The notes: a model not told the origin generated them from the sequence alone. A DNA stretch of 64,000 bases from Haematococcus lacustris (GCA_030144725.1 JASKMD010000005.1:5319212-5383211), one strand, 5' to 3'. Numbered from the stretch's first letter, positions 20,160 through 31,458 are shown. Made by a program: numbers and translations.

Positions 20160-20740
20160 CTGCTGCTCAGCCTGCACGCGCCTGCACGCTGCCACACACT
20201 GCTGACAGCCTGCTGCTGCTGCTCCATGCACTGCTCATGCACTACAGCCTGCTGCTCTTGCTGCTAATCATGCACCGCAACACACCTACAACCTGCTGCT
20301 GCTGCTGCCCATGCACTGCTGCTCGTTGCACTACAGCCTGCTGCTGTTGCTGCTCATGCACTAAAACACATGCACTGCAGCCTGCTGCTGCTGCTCATGC
20401 ACTGCAGCACACCTACAGCCTGCTGCTGCCTGCAGCCTGCACTGCCACACACCTACAGCCTCCCGCTGCTGCTGTCCTGGCACAGCTGCTCATGCGCTAC
20501 AGCCTGCTGCTGCTCATGCACTTCGTCACATGCACTGCTGCCTGCTGCTGCTGCTGCTCATGCACTGCAACACACCTGCAGCCTGCTGCTACCTGCACTG
20601 TTACAAGCGCACAGCCTGCTGCTGCAGCTGTCCTTGCACTGCTGCTCATGCACTACAGCCTGCTCCTACTGCTGCTGCTCATGCAGTGTAGCACACCAAC
20701 AGCCTGCTGCTACATGCAGCCTGCACTGCCACACACCTAC
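20160..20740. repeat. CTG-rich minisatellite
   Basis: Degenerate repeats built from CAGCCTGCTGCTGCTGCTCATGC and CACTGCAACACACCTA modules. Open in more than one frame because of composition. Confidence 0.85.
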
Positions 20741-21360
20741 AGGCAGGGCAGGGCAGGGCAGGGCTGGGCAGGGCTGGGCTGGGCAGGGCTGGGCAGGGCA
20801 GGGCAGGGCTGGGCAGGGCAGGGCAGGGCAGGGCAGGGCAGGGCAGGGCAGGGCAGGGCAGGGCAGGGCAGGGCAGGGCAGGGCAGGGCAGGGCAGGGCA
20901 GGGCAGGGCAGGGCAGGGCAGGGCAGGGCAGGGCAGGGCAGGGCAGGGCAGGGCAGGGCAGGGATGGGCTGGGGTGGGGCAGGGCTGGGATGGGGCAGGG
21001 TTGGGATGGGGTGGGGCAGGGCTGGGAGGGGGTGGGGCAGGGCTGGGCAGGGAGGGGAGGGGCAACGCAAGGTTGGGAGGGGGTGGGGTAGGGTTGGGCA
21101 GGGAGGGGAGGGGCAACGCAAGGATGGGAGAGGGGTGGGGCAGGGCTGGGATGGGGTGGGGCAGGGTTGGGATAGGGTGGGGCAGGGCTGGGAGGGGATG
21201 GGGCAGGGCTGGGCAGGGAGGGGAGGGGCAACGCAAGGTCAGGAGGGGGTTGGGCACGGATGGGATGGGGTGGGGCAGGGCTGGGAGGGGGTGGGGCAGG
21301 GCTGGGCAGGGAGGGAAGGGGCAACGCAAGGTTGGGAGGGGGTGGGGCGGGACTGGGATG
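20741..21360. repeat. (GGGCA)n tract decaying into GGGCTGGGATGGGGTG repeats
   Basis: Nearly pure GGGCA/GGGCT to about 20963, then imperfect 17-40 bp repeats rich in GGG. G-rich strand is +. Confidence 0.95.
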
Positions 21361-21447
21361 CGGCGGTCCTAGAGCTCCGGCTGGTCGTGGGTTGCTGACC
21401 AGGTCGGCTTCGCCTTCGCATAGGCTGGGCTGGCTGCGGGGCAGCCC

Positions 21448-22069
21448 ATCAAGTTCCCGGTAACTCTTCCACCTGTAACTCTTCCAACATGGCTTTGCCC
21501 CTTTTGGGGCAATGTCTGCTCACGGGTGATACGCTTCTGTGTCGCCATACCTGTGGACCAGCACCACAACCAGGACGATGCCACACATAGGAGTGAAGCA
21601 ATGCAGCGCATAGCTGTGCATTAAGCACTTGAGCTGGTGAGGTGCAACAACAGCAGCAAGCAACAACATGTGCGGGTATACCAGCAACAACGGGCACAAC
21701 GCAGCTCATACCTGGGTTGGAGCGACCGTTTCTTACTGCGCGAGCTGCGTTGGCCGCTGGGACCGCAGTCCATCCTTAGCATCCGCAGCAGCTGGTACGG
21801 ACGTAGCGTTGGCCCAGCAGCTGCTTTGTGCACTGCAGCTGGTGCGCCTTGTCTGGTGCTGGTAGGAGCTGCCGGCGCTGAGGCTACTGGAGAGCATTAC
21901 CATGGGCATTCTTTACCCTGCTGCGCAGCCGTCTTGTCCGCAGAGCTGCAGATGGCCCTAGATAGAGCAACACGACCTGTGCGGGCAGCGGTTTGGCGGT
22001 TGCGCTATTCCACCTGACAGCGGCTAGTAAATCTACCTCACAGGTGGAAGAGTTACCGGGAGACTTGAT
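21448..22069. mobile_element. TIR-bounded element inside an orphan BTB exon
   Basis: Inverted ends of about 30 bp: 21448-21476 reads ATCAAGTTCCCGGTAACTCT then TCCACCTGT, and the complement of 22040-22069 is the same with one extra base. The element interrupts similarity to the BTB exon of the 28.6-29.1 kb gene right at its edge. No transposase was recognised in the roughly 620 bp, and no clear target duplication, so this is a non-autonomous candidate. Confidence 0.5.
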
Positions 22070-22262
22070 TGGAGTTGCGTCCGCCAGGGTTTTGTCTTCC
22101 CAGAGCCAAGCGAAGGGGGGGTTAGCGGCGCTACGGAGAGGCTGCGTCGCTCGCCCTGAGCGTGCACACGGTGGAGCAGCCTGACACTTTCGAGCAGGTG
22201 TTGCTACGCGCCTGATGATCAGGGGGTGCGCGAGCAGCATCTTCGTGAGCTCTGCTTAGCGC
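22070..22262 (-). pseudogene. Orphan BTB first-exon fragment
   Basis: Encodes the start of the BTB-BACK-MATH family protein (LIIRRVATPARKCQAAPPCA ... FAWLWEDKTLADAT), matching the exon at 28621-29076. Similarity stops where the TIR element begins. No BACK or MATH exons follow on the minus strand. Similarity to the 29.0-29.2 kb copy also covers its 5' flank (22250-22400), so it arose by segmental duplication. Confidence 0.75.
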
Positions 22263-22389
22263 GCAAGCAGCAGCGGCAAGGGGGCTACTCAACATAACAT
22301 ACCTTTTTCACGACCTTGCTTTTTCCCGGGCAACTTATGCCATATCTCACGGGGCCGCGGTTCGCTCTACCAGCTGTCTTCTGCTTCTG

Positions 22390-22810
22390 AAGAAGCTGCT
22401 GGTTGTGGTTGCCTGGCAGGCTGCTGGTGCTGGCAGTGTCGGGCTGGCAGTCACAGTGCTGCTAGGGTCGCTGCTCCACCACCCTGACCTTGCCTACCAG
22501 GTCCTGCAGCCGTTGGACCTGCTCTGCCATACCCCTGGCACCGAGCACTCCCTCAGCTTGCTGATGGCTCGGACAAGGGCGGGGATGGCTGCCTGGTTAC
22601 CAACCCTGATCCAACCACACCTCACAGCTCAGCTTTGGGCTGGCGCTAGGCATCATGTAGGCATCCGCAGGCAGAGGCTCCAGCATCCCAGGGCTTGTTG
22701 CTGCTGGCTTTGCTACTGACAGCTGACAACTGGCAGCTTCTTGATGTCGATGGGGCACTGGCTGCAGTGGCTCTCTGGAAGGAGGGCAGCTGCCGGGGAT
22801 ACAAGAACCA
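22390..22810 (+). repeat. Dispersed repeat R1, copy 2 (uninterrupted)
   Basis: Uninterrupted relative of 1550-1900 (inverted) and of the split copy at 29170-30310. It lies directly upstream of a BTB first exon, as does the split copy. Confidence 0.75.
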
Positions 22811-23364
22811 AACCACACACGCAATACGTAGCTCACTCCAAGGGAGTAGATTTGGCTCACCCTAAGCTGGCTTTCGCTTGCAGCTGCCTATCCAAAGTGC
22901 TGCCCATGCAAAGTAAAGCATACGTAGCTCACTCCAAGGGGATGGCTTTGGCTCACCCTAGTCTGCCACCACCTTCATCCATTACAAATGGGCAATAGTG
23001 GACATAGTGGCGGGGTCTAGGAGATGTGAGCAATCAAAGAAGCAACAACCCATGGCCATCTAATTCTTCACGCCTGACACTTGAGCCATTGCGCTAGCTC
23101 GCAATAGCGATCATGCTGTGAAGCAAATGCAGTCCTGCATGTGCAACCGAGTACGAGCAACATGACTGTAGAAAGTCGGCTGAGTCTCACCTAGTCTTCC
23201 AGGCATTGAGAGAGGGGAAATGGCTTGTTGTGGCTGCTGCTATCGGCAGTTGCTCCTGGCAGCGTAGTGAGGGGAAGAGAGGTGGCTTAGGTGGTGGTTG
23301 TGGAGGTAGGGGAGAGGAGGGGGTAAGGGGAAGGAAAGGCGAGGCGAGTGCGGGGCGAGGCGAG
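22811..23364. other. No gene recognised
   Basis: Contains a short direct repeat, TACGTAGCTCACTCCAAGGGG (near 22828 and 22922). No domain-bearing frame. Confidence 0.4.
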
Positions 23365-24355
23365 GGCGGGGCGGGGCGGGGCGGGGCGGGGCGGGGCGGG
23401 GCGGGGCGGGGCGGGGCGGGGCGGGGCGGGGCGGGGCGGGGCGGGGCGGGGCGGGGCGGGGCGGGGCGGGGCGGGGCGGGGCGGGGCGGGGCGGGGCGGG
23501 GCGGGGCGGGGCGGGGCGGGGCGGGGCGGGGCGGGGCGGGGCGGGGCGGGGCGGGGCGGGGCGGGGCGGGGCGGGGCGGGGCGGGGCGGGGCGGGGCGGG
23601 GCGGGGCGGGGCGGGGCGGGGCGGGGCGGGGCGGGGCGGGGCGGGGCGGGGCGGGGCGGGGCGGGGCGGGGCGGGGCGGGGCGGGGCGGGGCGGGGCGGG
23701 GCGGGGCGGGGCGGGGCGGGGCGGGGCGGGGCGGGGCGGGGCGGGGCGGGGCGGGGCGGGGCGGGGCGGGGCGGGGCGGGGCGGGGCGGGGCGGGGCGGG
23801 GCGGGGCGGGGCGGGGCGGGGCGGGGCGGGGCGGGGCGGGGCGGGGCGGGGCGGGGCGGGGCGGGGCGGGGCGGGGCGGGGCGGGGCGGGGCGGGGCGGG
23901 GCGGGGCGGGGCGGGGCGGGGCGGGGCGGGGCGGGGCGGGGCGGGGCGGGGCGGGGCGGGGCGGGGCGGGGCGGGGCGGGGCGGGGCGGGGCGGGGCGGG
24001 GCGGGGCGGGGCGGGGCGGGGCGGGGCGGGGCGGGGCGGGGCGGGGCGGGGCGGGGCGGGGCGGGGCGGGGCGGGGCGGGGCGGGGCGGGGCGGGGCGGG
24101 GCGGGGCGGGGCGGGGCGGGGCGGGGCGGGGCGGGGCGGGGCGGGGCGGGGCGGGGCGGGGCGGGGCGGGGCGGGGCGGGGCGGGGCGGGGCGGGGCGGG
24201 GCGGGGCGGGGCGGGGCGGGGCGGGGCGGGGCGGGGCGGGGCGGGGCGGGGCGGGGCGGGGCGGGGCGGGGCGGGGCGGGGCGGGGCGGGGCGGGGCGGG
24301 GCGGGGCGGGGCGGGGCGGGGCGGGGCGGGGCGGGGCGGGGCGGGGCGGGGCGGG
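23365..24355. repeat. (GGGGC)n tract, about 198 units
   Basis: 991 bp of uninterrupted GGGGC on the plus strand. Every frame is open and encodes only Gly-Gly-Ala-Gly-Arg or Arg-Pro-Ala-Pro-Pro. Confidence 0.99.
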
Positions 24356-24489
24356 TTCGGCTTGTATTTGTCAGTCTGAAGATGTGTCATGCCACATTGC
24401 GCATGAATCTCCAATAAGTTGTAGACAGACTCTGATCTAGAATGGCGCAAGTGGCACACAACGCACCACCACTGCCAAACGCAGCAGCG

Positions 24490-26052
24490 CTATATGCCTG
24501 GCATTACTAACGTGCGAGGCCTGTGCACCACTTGAACTGCTGCTGTGATCTGCAGGCAGCCATCCTTCAGGAACGGGTCAAGGTCTGCAGCTGTGGCCAG
24601 GCTCTGGTCCAGGATGGATAAGCAGCCCCAGCCCCAACCCCCCTGGGCCCATGCAACAGACCAGTCATGGCCCAGACTAGTGCCTTTATTGATGTCGTAT
24701 ATCAAGTGTGTGCCACATGGCAGTGGGGCGCCCAGGGCATGGCCCTTGCACTCAGCATAGGTCACCAACTGGCACCAGCAGCCCAGAGTGAAGCCATCCT
24801 CATCCTCTGTGCCCTTGACCAGGTCCAGGTACACCCGCCAGCCCACCCCTGCAGCGTAGACTGGCTCTGAGCAGACCTCAGCTGTCAGGTCTTCGCTGGC
24901 CAGCAGGTCAACCAGTTGCTGCCGGGGCACATCCCAGCGGATAGTGCTGCGCCGCAGCAGCTCAGCGGGGTCAAGAGGTTTGCGGGGTGCAGCAGACCAG
25001 GCGGGGGGGGCCTCGTCCAGTACCCCCTCCATGCACCCACCGCTGGCTGCTTGCACTGCCACAGCAGTGGGTGCCCCGGGGATGTCAAACCAGTCCAGTG
25101 TGGGCAGTCGACCCAGGGCATAGGCTGCACATGCACACAACACGCCAGGCATACAGTCTAGTCGAGGTCTGACAGCCTTCAGCCTTGATGCATTACACCA
25201 TGGCAGCTAGATAGTGTTTGATCTAGGTACCCTATCTAGGCATCTAGGTAGGCAGTCTGGTGGGTGCGCAAGCACTCTGGTAGTCGACCACATGCAGTTA
25301 GGTGGGCAGTCTGGCGATCAAACAAGCATCGTCCCCTCTCTTACAGTCCTATTCTTACCACTGCTGCTAGGTTGATATATGACCCACAGAAAGGTGCTCC
25401 TACAACTATAACTGTTTTCTACATGCAGCGGCCAGTGTGGGATACAAGGCCCACAAGGGCGCAGGGGCACCTCACTCATTCTTTTGGCTTGCAATGCATG
25501 GCAGGTGCGCCATCTCGATCAGTTTCACTGCAATAGCTCTACCTGATGCAGAGCAGTCCATACATCCGGCATGTCAGCCTTTAATCAGCTATCATCAGCT
25601 ATGGTATTTCTATGGGACTGCCCCTGACACCCACCTGGGCTGAGGTGTTGCACCCGGACCAGGCAGGACAGCTTCTCTATCTCGCCCCAAGAGCAGCCCT
25701 TGCCAACAGGCCCAGCCATCCACAGGCTGATCAGCTCCACCACGCTGTTCTCACTGTCCACTGTCAACTCATCGCTGCCTGCCCACTGCCGCACTGCTGC
25801 AAAGGGCAACAGCTGGAAGTACTCTCTCAACTGGGGGCTGGTGATGACGGCGTGTACGTCCCCATACATGGCCAACAGTGAGGCTATGCGCATGCTCCTG
25901 CCAACCATTATGCTCAGGCTGGAGTGTGCAATTGCCAGGCAGGGTCTGCAGCAGCAGCACCAGATGGTTTGCTGGCAGGCCTGAGGGTGGCAGCTCAAGA
26001 AGCCTTTGTAGGCATGAGGTAGTGATAGAGGACGCATAGCAACACGGCATAT
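24490..26052 (-). pseudogene. BTB-BACK-MATH family copy 1, 5'-truncated
   Basis: Two exons remain. BACK exon 25635-26052 encodes DELTVDSENSVVELISLWM and LSCLVRVQHLSPG near its end. The MATH-like exon 24490-25124 starts CCTATGCCC after an AG and ends at a stop. The intron between them is 510 bp and the phases match (phase 1). In the BACK exon, residues about 10-60 read in a different frame from the other copies while the ends are in frame, so two compensating indels are present. Upstream only about 36 bp of the second BTB exon survives (26214-26250). Without BTB it could not bind cullin-3 if the family acts as E3 adaptors. It is probably a dead copy. Confidence 0.75.
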
Positions 26053-26059
26053 CTGCACA

Positions 26060-26574
26060 ATCAGGCGGCGTCAGGTGTCAGTGACAGGCACTGGGAGGTG
26101 ACAGGCAGAGATTGACACTGTTGCCAAATGTGCGCGGTTACTAAGTGAGCTAGTTGTTTGGCACTGGGCTGGCAGTGACACCCCTGGTGCCAAAGTCTCA
26201 TGTCTGTTTATGCTCACCCTGGCCAGTGTCAAAGAGTCTTTCAGGGCGGGATGGGTCTATGGCGCTGGGATGTCAGTAACGCCGCCGCCGCCGCCGCTGC
26301 TGCTGCTGCTGCCAGTCAGGTTTGAGCAGCAGAATACGAGCAACTTGTAGTGAAGGTAGGAGCAGCCAGGCCAGGAACCATAACCAGGCTACTCCCACAC
26401 TGTACATTCTAGTATATACTGCCACCACAAACTATGAAGCGTCACATACTTGCCTCTCACAGGCCAGGGGGTCCTGAGGGCTATAAGTACATCCCACATT
26501 CCATCCTTCAACTGTAACACAACACAGCACTGCAGCAGTTGCTTGTTCCCAGCCGAGGCAAGTCACCGGGCATA
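26060..26574. other. Remnant BTB exon piece, CCG/CTG run; otherwise nothing
   Basis: 26214-26250 matches the 3' edge of BTB exon 2 of the family. 26281-26310 is (CCG)n(CTG)n. The rest shows no gene. Confidence 0.5.
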
Positions 26575-29076
26575 CTATGCACAAGGCCTGTGCATCACTC
26601 GAAAAGCTGCGGTGATCTGCAGGCAGCCATCCTCTAGGAATCGGTCAAGGTCTGCAGCTGTAGCCAGGCTTTTGTTCAGAAAGGATGGGTAGCCCCTACC
26701 CTCCTGCACCAATCCAGCAGCTATCCAGTCACAGTCCAGACTGGTGCCTTCGCTGATATCGAATTGCATGTGTGTGCCATATGGCAGTTTGACGCCCAAG
26801 GCATGGCCCTTGCACTCAGCATAGGTCACCAACTGGCCCCAGCAGCCCAGTCTGAAGCCAGCCTCATCCTTTGTGCCCTTGTTCAGGTACACCCTCCAGC
26901 CCGCCCCTGCAGCGTAGACTGGCTCTGAGCAGACCTTGGCTCTCAGGTCCTTGCTGGCCAGCAGGTCAACCAGCTGCTGTCGGGGCACATCCCAGCGGAT
27001 GGTGGTGCGCTGCAGCAGCTCATCAGGGTGAAGCTGCTTGCGGGGTGCGGCAAACCAGGCATGAGGGGCCTTGTCCGTGTCCTTTACCCCGCTCATGCCA
27101 AAGCCACAGCAGGCTGCTTGGGCTATTACAGCAGTGGGTGCCCCGGGGATGTCGAACCAGTCCAGTGTGGGCAACCGGCCTTGAGCATAGGCTGCACATG
27201 ACACGAGACAGGCAGTCGGCCACATGCAGTCAGGTAGGCAGTCTGGCGGGCACACAAGCATCACTCCCTATTTACTTGGGCTATTCTTAACACTGCTGCT
27301 AGATTCTTGTATGACCTACAGAGAGGTTCATGTGATCCTACACCTGGGCCTCTCATCCATGGCATTAAATGCAAGTGTTGTCGCCTGTGACACCCACCTG
27401 GGCTGAGGTGCTGCACCCGCACCAGGCAGGACAGCTGCTGCTTCTGTTCCTTGGAGCAGGCCTGACCTCCCGGCCCAGCCATCCACAGGCTGATCAGCTC
27501 CACCACGCTGTTCTCACTGTCCACTGTCAACGCATTGCTGCCTGCCCACTGCTGCACTGCTGCAAAGGGCAGCTGCTGGAAGGCTGTCCTCAGCTGGGGG
27601 CTGGTGATGACGGCGTGGACATCCCCAAAATTTCTGATCAAGACAAGGCTCAACTTGAGACATAGCACAAGCTGCTGTCGATCATGCTCAGGCAGCGGGG
27701 CACAGCCGTCAGACAGGGTCTGCAGCACCAGGACCAGCTCCTGCACTGACGGCTGCGAGGGTGGCAGCTGAATAAGTCTTTGCAGGCATAAGTTGGAAAT
27801 GGAGGGAATTGCCCAGCGCTCAGCCACACGGCACACCTGCACAGGCATCAGCACCAGTCATGGCCAGTCATGGTCAGTGTCATGGCCAGTGTCTTACGAC
27901 TAGGCCAGTGTCATATGATACATGTGCTTATGCTTACGAGACTGTAACGGGCTAAGGCCTGAGTCGTCCCTAGGTGGACATAGTCCCTGTCTTCAATCCA
28001 CAACCCACCCTGGCCAATGTTAAAATCGTATCAAAAAAAGTCAAGTACTCTCACCCTGCCATGTGTCGTACCATAGATGTGTAGCAGCTATGTACAGCTG
28101 TATAGCATTTGCCATTAATGCCATGTTTTTGCAAAAATGTTTTTGCAAGAATGCCACGTTTTTGCAAAATGCACCATCGCGCAATACGGTGATGCAAAAC
28201 GGCATGAACGTGGGCCAGGGCGCAACCGGATGTGCACATACCTGCATTTAATACATTGACCTCACCCTGGCCAGTGTGAATGGATCCTTCACCTCCTCAG
28301 CCAGCCCTCCCTCATATATGCAGCGCACCACCAAGCGGGCGGCGTCGCACATCTCCAAGCTGTCAAAGGTCTCCTCCAGGCAGGGCAGCACAGGCTGAGG
28401 GTTGCCTGCCTCTTTTAATGCCAAGGATATCATGGCTCGACTGCATGCCTCAGCGCATTGTAGCTTTCCCCTGGCGTCGGCTTCTTTGCACACCTGCGTT
28501 GCACAACACAGTCTAGCATGTGCCTACCAATGTCTACGTCCTCCTCCTCCTACTCCTCCTCCTCGCATCTGGCCTTTGCCCTTCTCCTTCGTCACCTATT
28601 CCGACTGCCCGCTGCCCGCATTACTTGAGCAGCTGGTGAGCAGTGAGCCCCGCGGGCAGGCTGCCAACCTTGGTAAAGTGCGTCACTGCTTTGGATGGCT
28701 GGAAGTCTGCCGCGCGCTGCGATTCGGCGTCAGCCAAGCCCAGCACTTCGGTCTTGAAGTGTTCGCTGTGGGCAGCCAGCACGGCGCGATGTACTCGTAG
28801 CGCGGCGGGAGAGGCCGCACCGGCTGGCTTGCCCGTAACGCGCAGGAGCAGAGTCGCGTCTGCCAGGGTTTTGTCCTCCCAGAGCCAAGCGTAGGGGGTT
28901 TCAGCGGCGCTACGAAGACGCCGCATCGGTCGCCCCGAGCGCGCACACGGTGGAGCAGCTTGACACTTCCGAGTAGGTACTACTACGGCTCCTACGCGCT
29001 TGATGATCAGGGGCTGCGCGAGCAGCATCTTCGTGAGCTCTGCATAGCTCTGCAGCGGCAAGGGTTTACTCAACAT
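26575..29076 (-). CDS. BTB-BACK-MATH-like protein, family copy 2
   Basis: Four exons on the minus strand: BTB-a 28621-29076, BTB-b 28266-28493 (228 nt), BACK 27398-27836 and MATH-like 26575-27191. BTB-a carries WLWEDKTLADATLLL and LRVHRAVLAAHSEHF. BTB-b carries CDAARLVVRCIYEGGL. BACK carries ALTVDSENSVVELISLWM. The last exon, with DVPRQQLVDLLA, EPVYAAGAGWRVYL and FLEDGCLQITAAFRV, has the pattern of a MATH/TRAF domain. Phases of exons 2-4 agree. At the end of BTB-a, however, the sequence is CTCAAGTAATGC where the sister copy at 60 kb has a phase-0 donor. One G appears to be missing, so splicing at AA|GTAATG would shift frame. The role is inferred: BTB-BACK proteins usually recruit substrates to cullin-3 ligases. 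Confidence 0.75.
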
Positions 29077-29241
29077 AACATACCTTTTTCACGACCTTGC
29101 TTTTTCCCGGATAACTTATCCATAACTTATGGGGCGCGGTTCGCTTTTGCAACTGTCTTCTGCTTCTTGTAGGTGCTGATGGTGGCAAAGCTGGGTTGGC
29201 AATCACTGGCACTCCTGCCAGGGTCGCTGCGCCACCACCCT

Positions 29242-29469
29242 GGCCCACTCATAGACTTTAATCCCTGCATTCTTCCCTGCACTTTTGATCAACCTTGTCC
29301 ATTCGGGCTGAAAATTTGATGGATGGTGTTTCGCAGAAAATAGAAATAGTTTCAAAAAACAATATGTTTTATTTTCTGCGAAACACCATCCATCAAGATT
29401 TCAGTCCGATCGGACAAGGTTGGTCAAAAGTGCAGGGAAGAATGCAGGGATTAATTTGTAAGAGTGGCC
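29242..29469. mobile_element. MITE-like element with long inverted arms
   Basis: Two arms of about 90 bp are near-perfect inverted copies: 29258 TTAATCCCTGCATTCTTCCC onward, and the complement of the arm ending at 29454. Similarity weakens outward to GGCC at both ends, where GGCC or TTAA could be the target duplication. The centre (about 20 bp, A/T-rich) makes the whole a potential 90-bp hairpin. No coding capacity. Superfamily not assigned. Confidence 0.8.
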
Positions 29470-29607
29470 TTGCCCACCAGGCTGCAGCCATCGGACAGGT
29501 CTGCTCTGCCCAACCCTGGGCACCTAGCACTCCCTCATCTTGCTGCTGGCCTGTGACAATGGCCGGAATGGCTGCCTGAATACCAGCCCTGATCCAATCA
29601 CACACAC

Positions 29608-30140
29608 GCAAATTAGTGCACAACTATCGATTTTGAGGGGGTGTTTTTTGTACACGGTTCGCCTCGGAATGAGACTATTGGCCCATGCCCACCAACATCG
29701 TGAAAAATCTCGTAGTAATCAGCGTAATTCTTGAAATATATAACTAATATTTATTTACCCTCTTTTAAAGCTACTCCTTATAGTGCAGTACTGCACCATA
29801 GCCAACAATGCACCAAACCTCATCGTGAAAAACTGCACCTTATACAGTCTAGTAGGTTTGTGATGTAATAAAGTAGTTTTGTGATGTAATAAAGTAGTTA
29901 TGTTGGTAATTCATTGGTATTTTACTGGATTTTACTGCACCTGTTACTAGTGCACTACTACAATGCACCCAATTGCGCTACACTGCACCACACCGAGTAG
30001 TACAACACATCACCTTAGCGATATCTCACCAACCATGCATGTTTATGAATTTTCGTTCAAACCCCAATCCTACAACCACGTCATATGGCTATGTGCAAAA
30101 TCTCAAGCCACGATTTTGAAAAATGCTGTTACTAATTTGC
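29608..30140. mobile_element. AT-rich insertion with 10-bp inverted ends
   Basis: 533 bp, clearly more AT-rich than everything around it, ending in GCAAATTAGT and ACTAATTTGC. It is absent from the R1 copy at 22.6 kb, where CCAACCACAC runs straight into CTCACAGCTCAG. Inside is a direct repeat of GTTTGTGATGTAATAAAGTAG (29863-29902) and a short palindrome around AGTGCAGTACTGCAC. No protein frame. Probably a non-autonomous transposon or a captured foreign segment. Confidence 0.6.
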
Positions 30141-30399
30141 CTGAGTGCACCTGTCACAGCTCAGCTCTGAGGTGGGGCATCATGTAGGCATCTGCGGAGA
30201 GGCTCCAGCTACGGCTGATGCAATTGCTACAGATGACACTTGACAGCTCCTGGATACCGGTTGGGCACTGGCTGCAGTGGCTACCTGGGAGGAGGGCAGC
30301 TGCCAGGCCTTGGGGAAGGGAAAGGGGAGCTCGTGGTGGTATGGTGGTGGGGGGAATTGGGCAGTTGAGGAGAGGCAGGCATCCCAAAAACGACCACTA

Positions 30400-30545
30400 G
30401 GGTGGGAGTGGGATGGGGGATGGAAAGGGATATGAGGAGAGGGGAGATGGGGAGATGAGGAGATGGGGAGGGGTAGGGGGAGATGAGGAGATGAGGGGAG
30501 ATGAGGGGAGATGAGGATGGGGGAAGGAGAGATGGGGAGGGGAAA
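30400..30545. repeat. Purine-rich GGGGAGATGA microsatellite
   Basis: G/A-only runs with a variable 8-10 bp period. Confidence 0.85.
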
Positions 30546-30559
30546 CAGCAAGATGAGGC

Positions 30560-31280
30560 CTGTCTCGTGCTACAAGCATTCAATAGGCAGCTGTGGCAGC
30601 AAGTGTGACAGGCAGCAAGTGCATTGCTACGTCCTGGCTGCACCTGCTAGTCACCAGCTGGCTCTGGGCTGCTGCCACTGGGCTGTGGGGTTACGATCTA
30701 TGGGAAGATCAGTGGAGAGGGAAGGGGAAAGGACAGGTGACGGCTACACCTGACAGTCACCAGCTGCTTCCTGGCTGCTCCCACCGGTGGGGATGGGAAG
30801 ATTAGTGGAGGGGGAGGGGGACAGTGGGATGGGCAATGGAGAGAGGTGGAAAGGGAAAAAGGTGAGGGTTGTCTCCTGCTGCAAGCATTCAACAGGCAGC
30901 TGAGGCTCAGCAAACGTGACGAACAATGCATGCTGTCCTATCTGTCATGCATTCCTGTCTGCCACGCATAGCGTTTGTTGCTGGAGGTGCAGCAGCACAC
31001 TGCAGCTTGTGAGCTCCTAGGCCCAAGGGGAGTGCAAGCTGTCCTACCTGTCTTGCCTTCCTGTGGGTTACGATCTATGGGAAGATCAGTGGAGAGGGAA
31101 GGGGAAAGGACAGGCAAGGGAAAGGTCAGGCAAGGCCACTGCAAGCATTCTACAGGCTATAGATACACCTATAATGAGGTCCTGTTTGTAATGAATTCCT
31201 AACACAACACTCGTATTGTTTGTTGCTGGAGTAGCAACAGCATACTGCAGCTTGTGAGCTCAAGGCCTGAGGCACAGTCG
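30560..31280. repeat. Imperfect direct repeats of about 200-400 bp
   Basis: A 49-bp block beginning GGTTACGATCTATGGGAAGA is identical at 30689-30737 and 31067-31114. GTTTGTTGCTGGAG followed by CTGCAGCTTGTGAGCTC occurs at 30974 and 31218. CAAGCATTC(A/T)A(A/C/T)AGGC occurs three times. No gene seen. Confidence 0.8.
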
Positions 31281-31458
31281 AAGACAACGTTCACTGTGTC
31301 ATGTGCATGTTGGCTGCCTGCCTGCTGCTCCTGAACCGCTTGCCTAAGCAACTGGCGCAGTGCTGCCAGCCCACCAGCATGATGATTGGCTGAGTGTGAC
31401 CCGCAGGCCCCATCCCTGGAACCCAGGTGTGACCAAGAGACCTGCAGCAATTAAGCAG

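Larger units (their letters stand above)
29170..30310 (+). repeat. Dispersed repeat R1, copy 3, split by two insertions
   Basis: Three pieces (29170-29243, 29468-29607 and 30141-30310) align in order with the uninterrupted copy at 22430-22800. The intervening segments are absent there, which makes 22.4 kb the empty site for both insertions. Confidence 0.8.

Noticed and set aside
20153..21398. Leu/Cys-rich and Gly-rich plus-strand frames
   Set aside because: They follow the CTG minisatellite and GGGCA tract; both strands are open and there is no non-repetitive domain.
23206..24459. Long frames encoding hundreds of Gly-Gly-Ala-Gly-Arg or Arg-Pro-Ala-Pro-Pro units
   Set aside because: A GC-only pentamer has no stop codon in any frame, so both strands are open throughout; there is no codon bias, domain or splice support. 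The same applies to 10026-11015 and 31291-33151.
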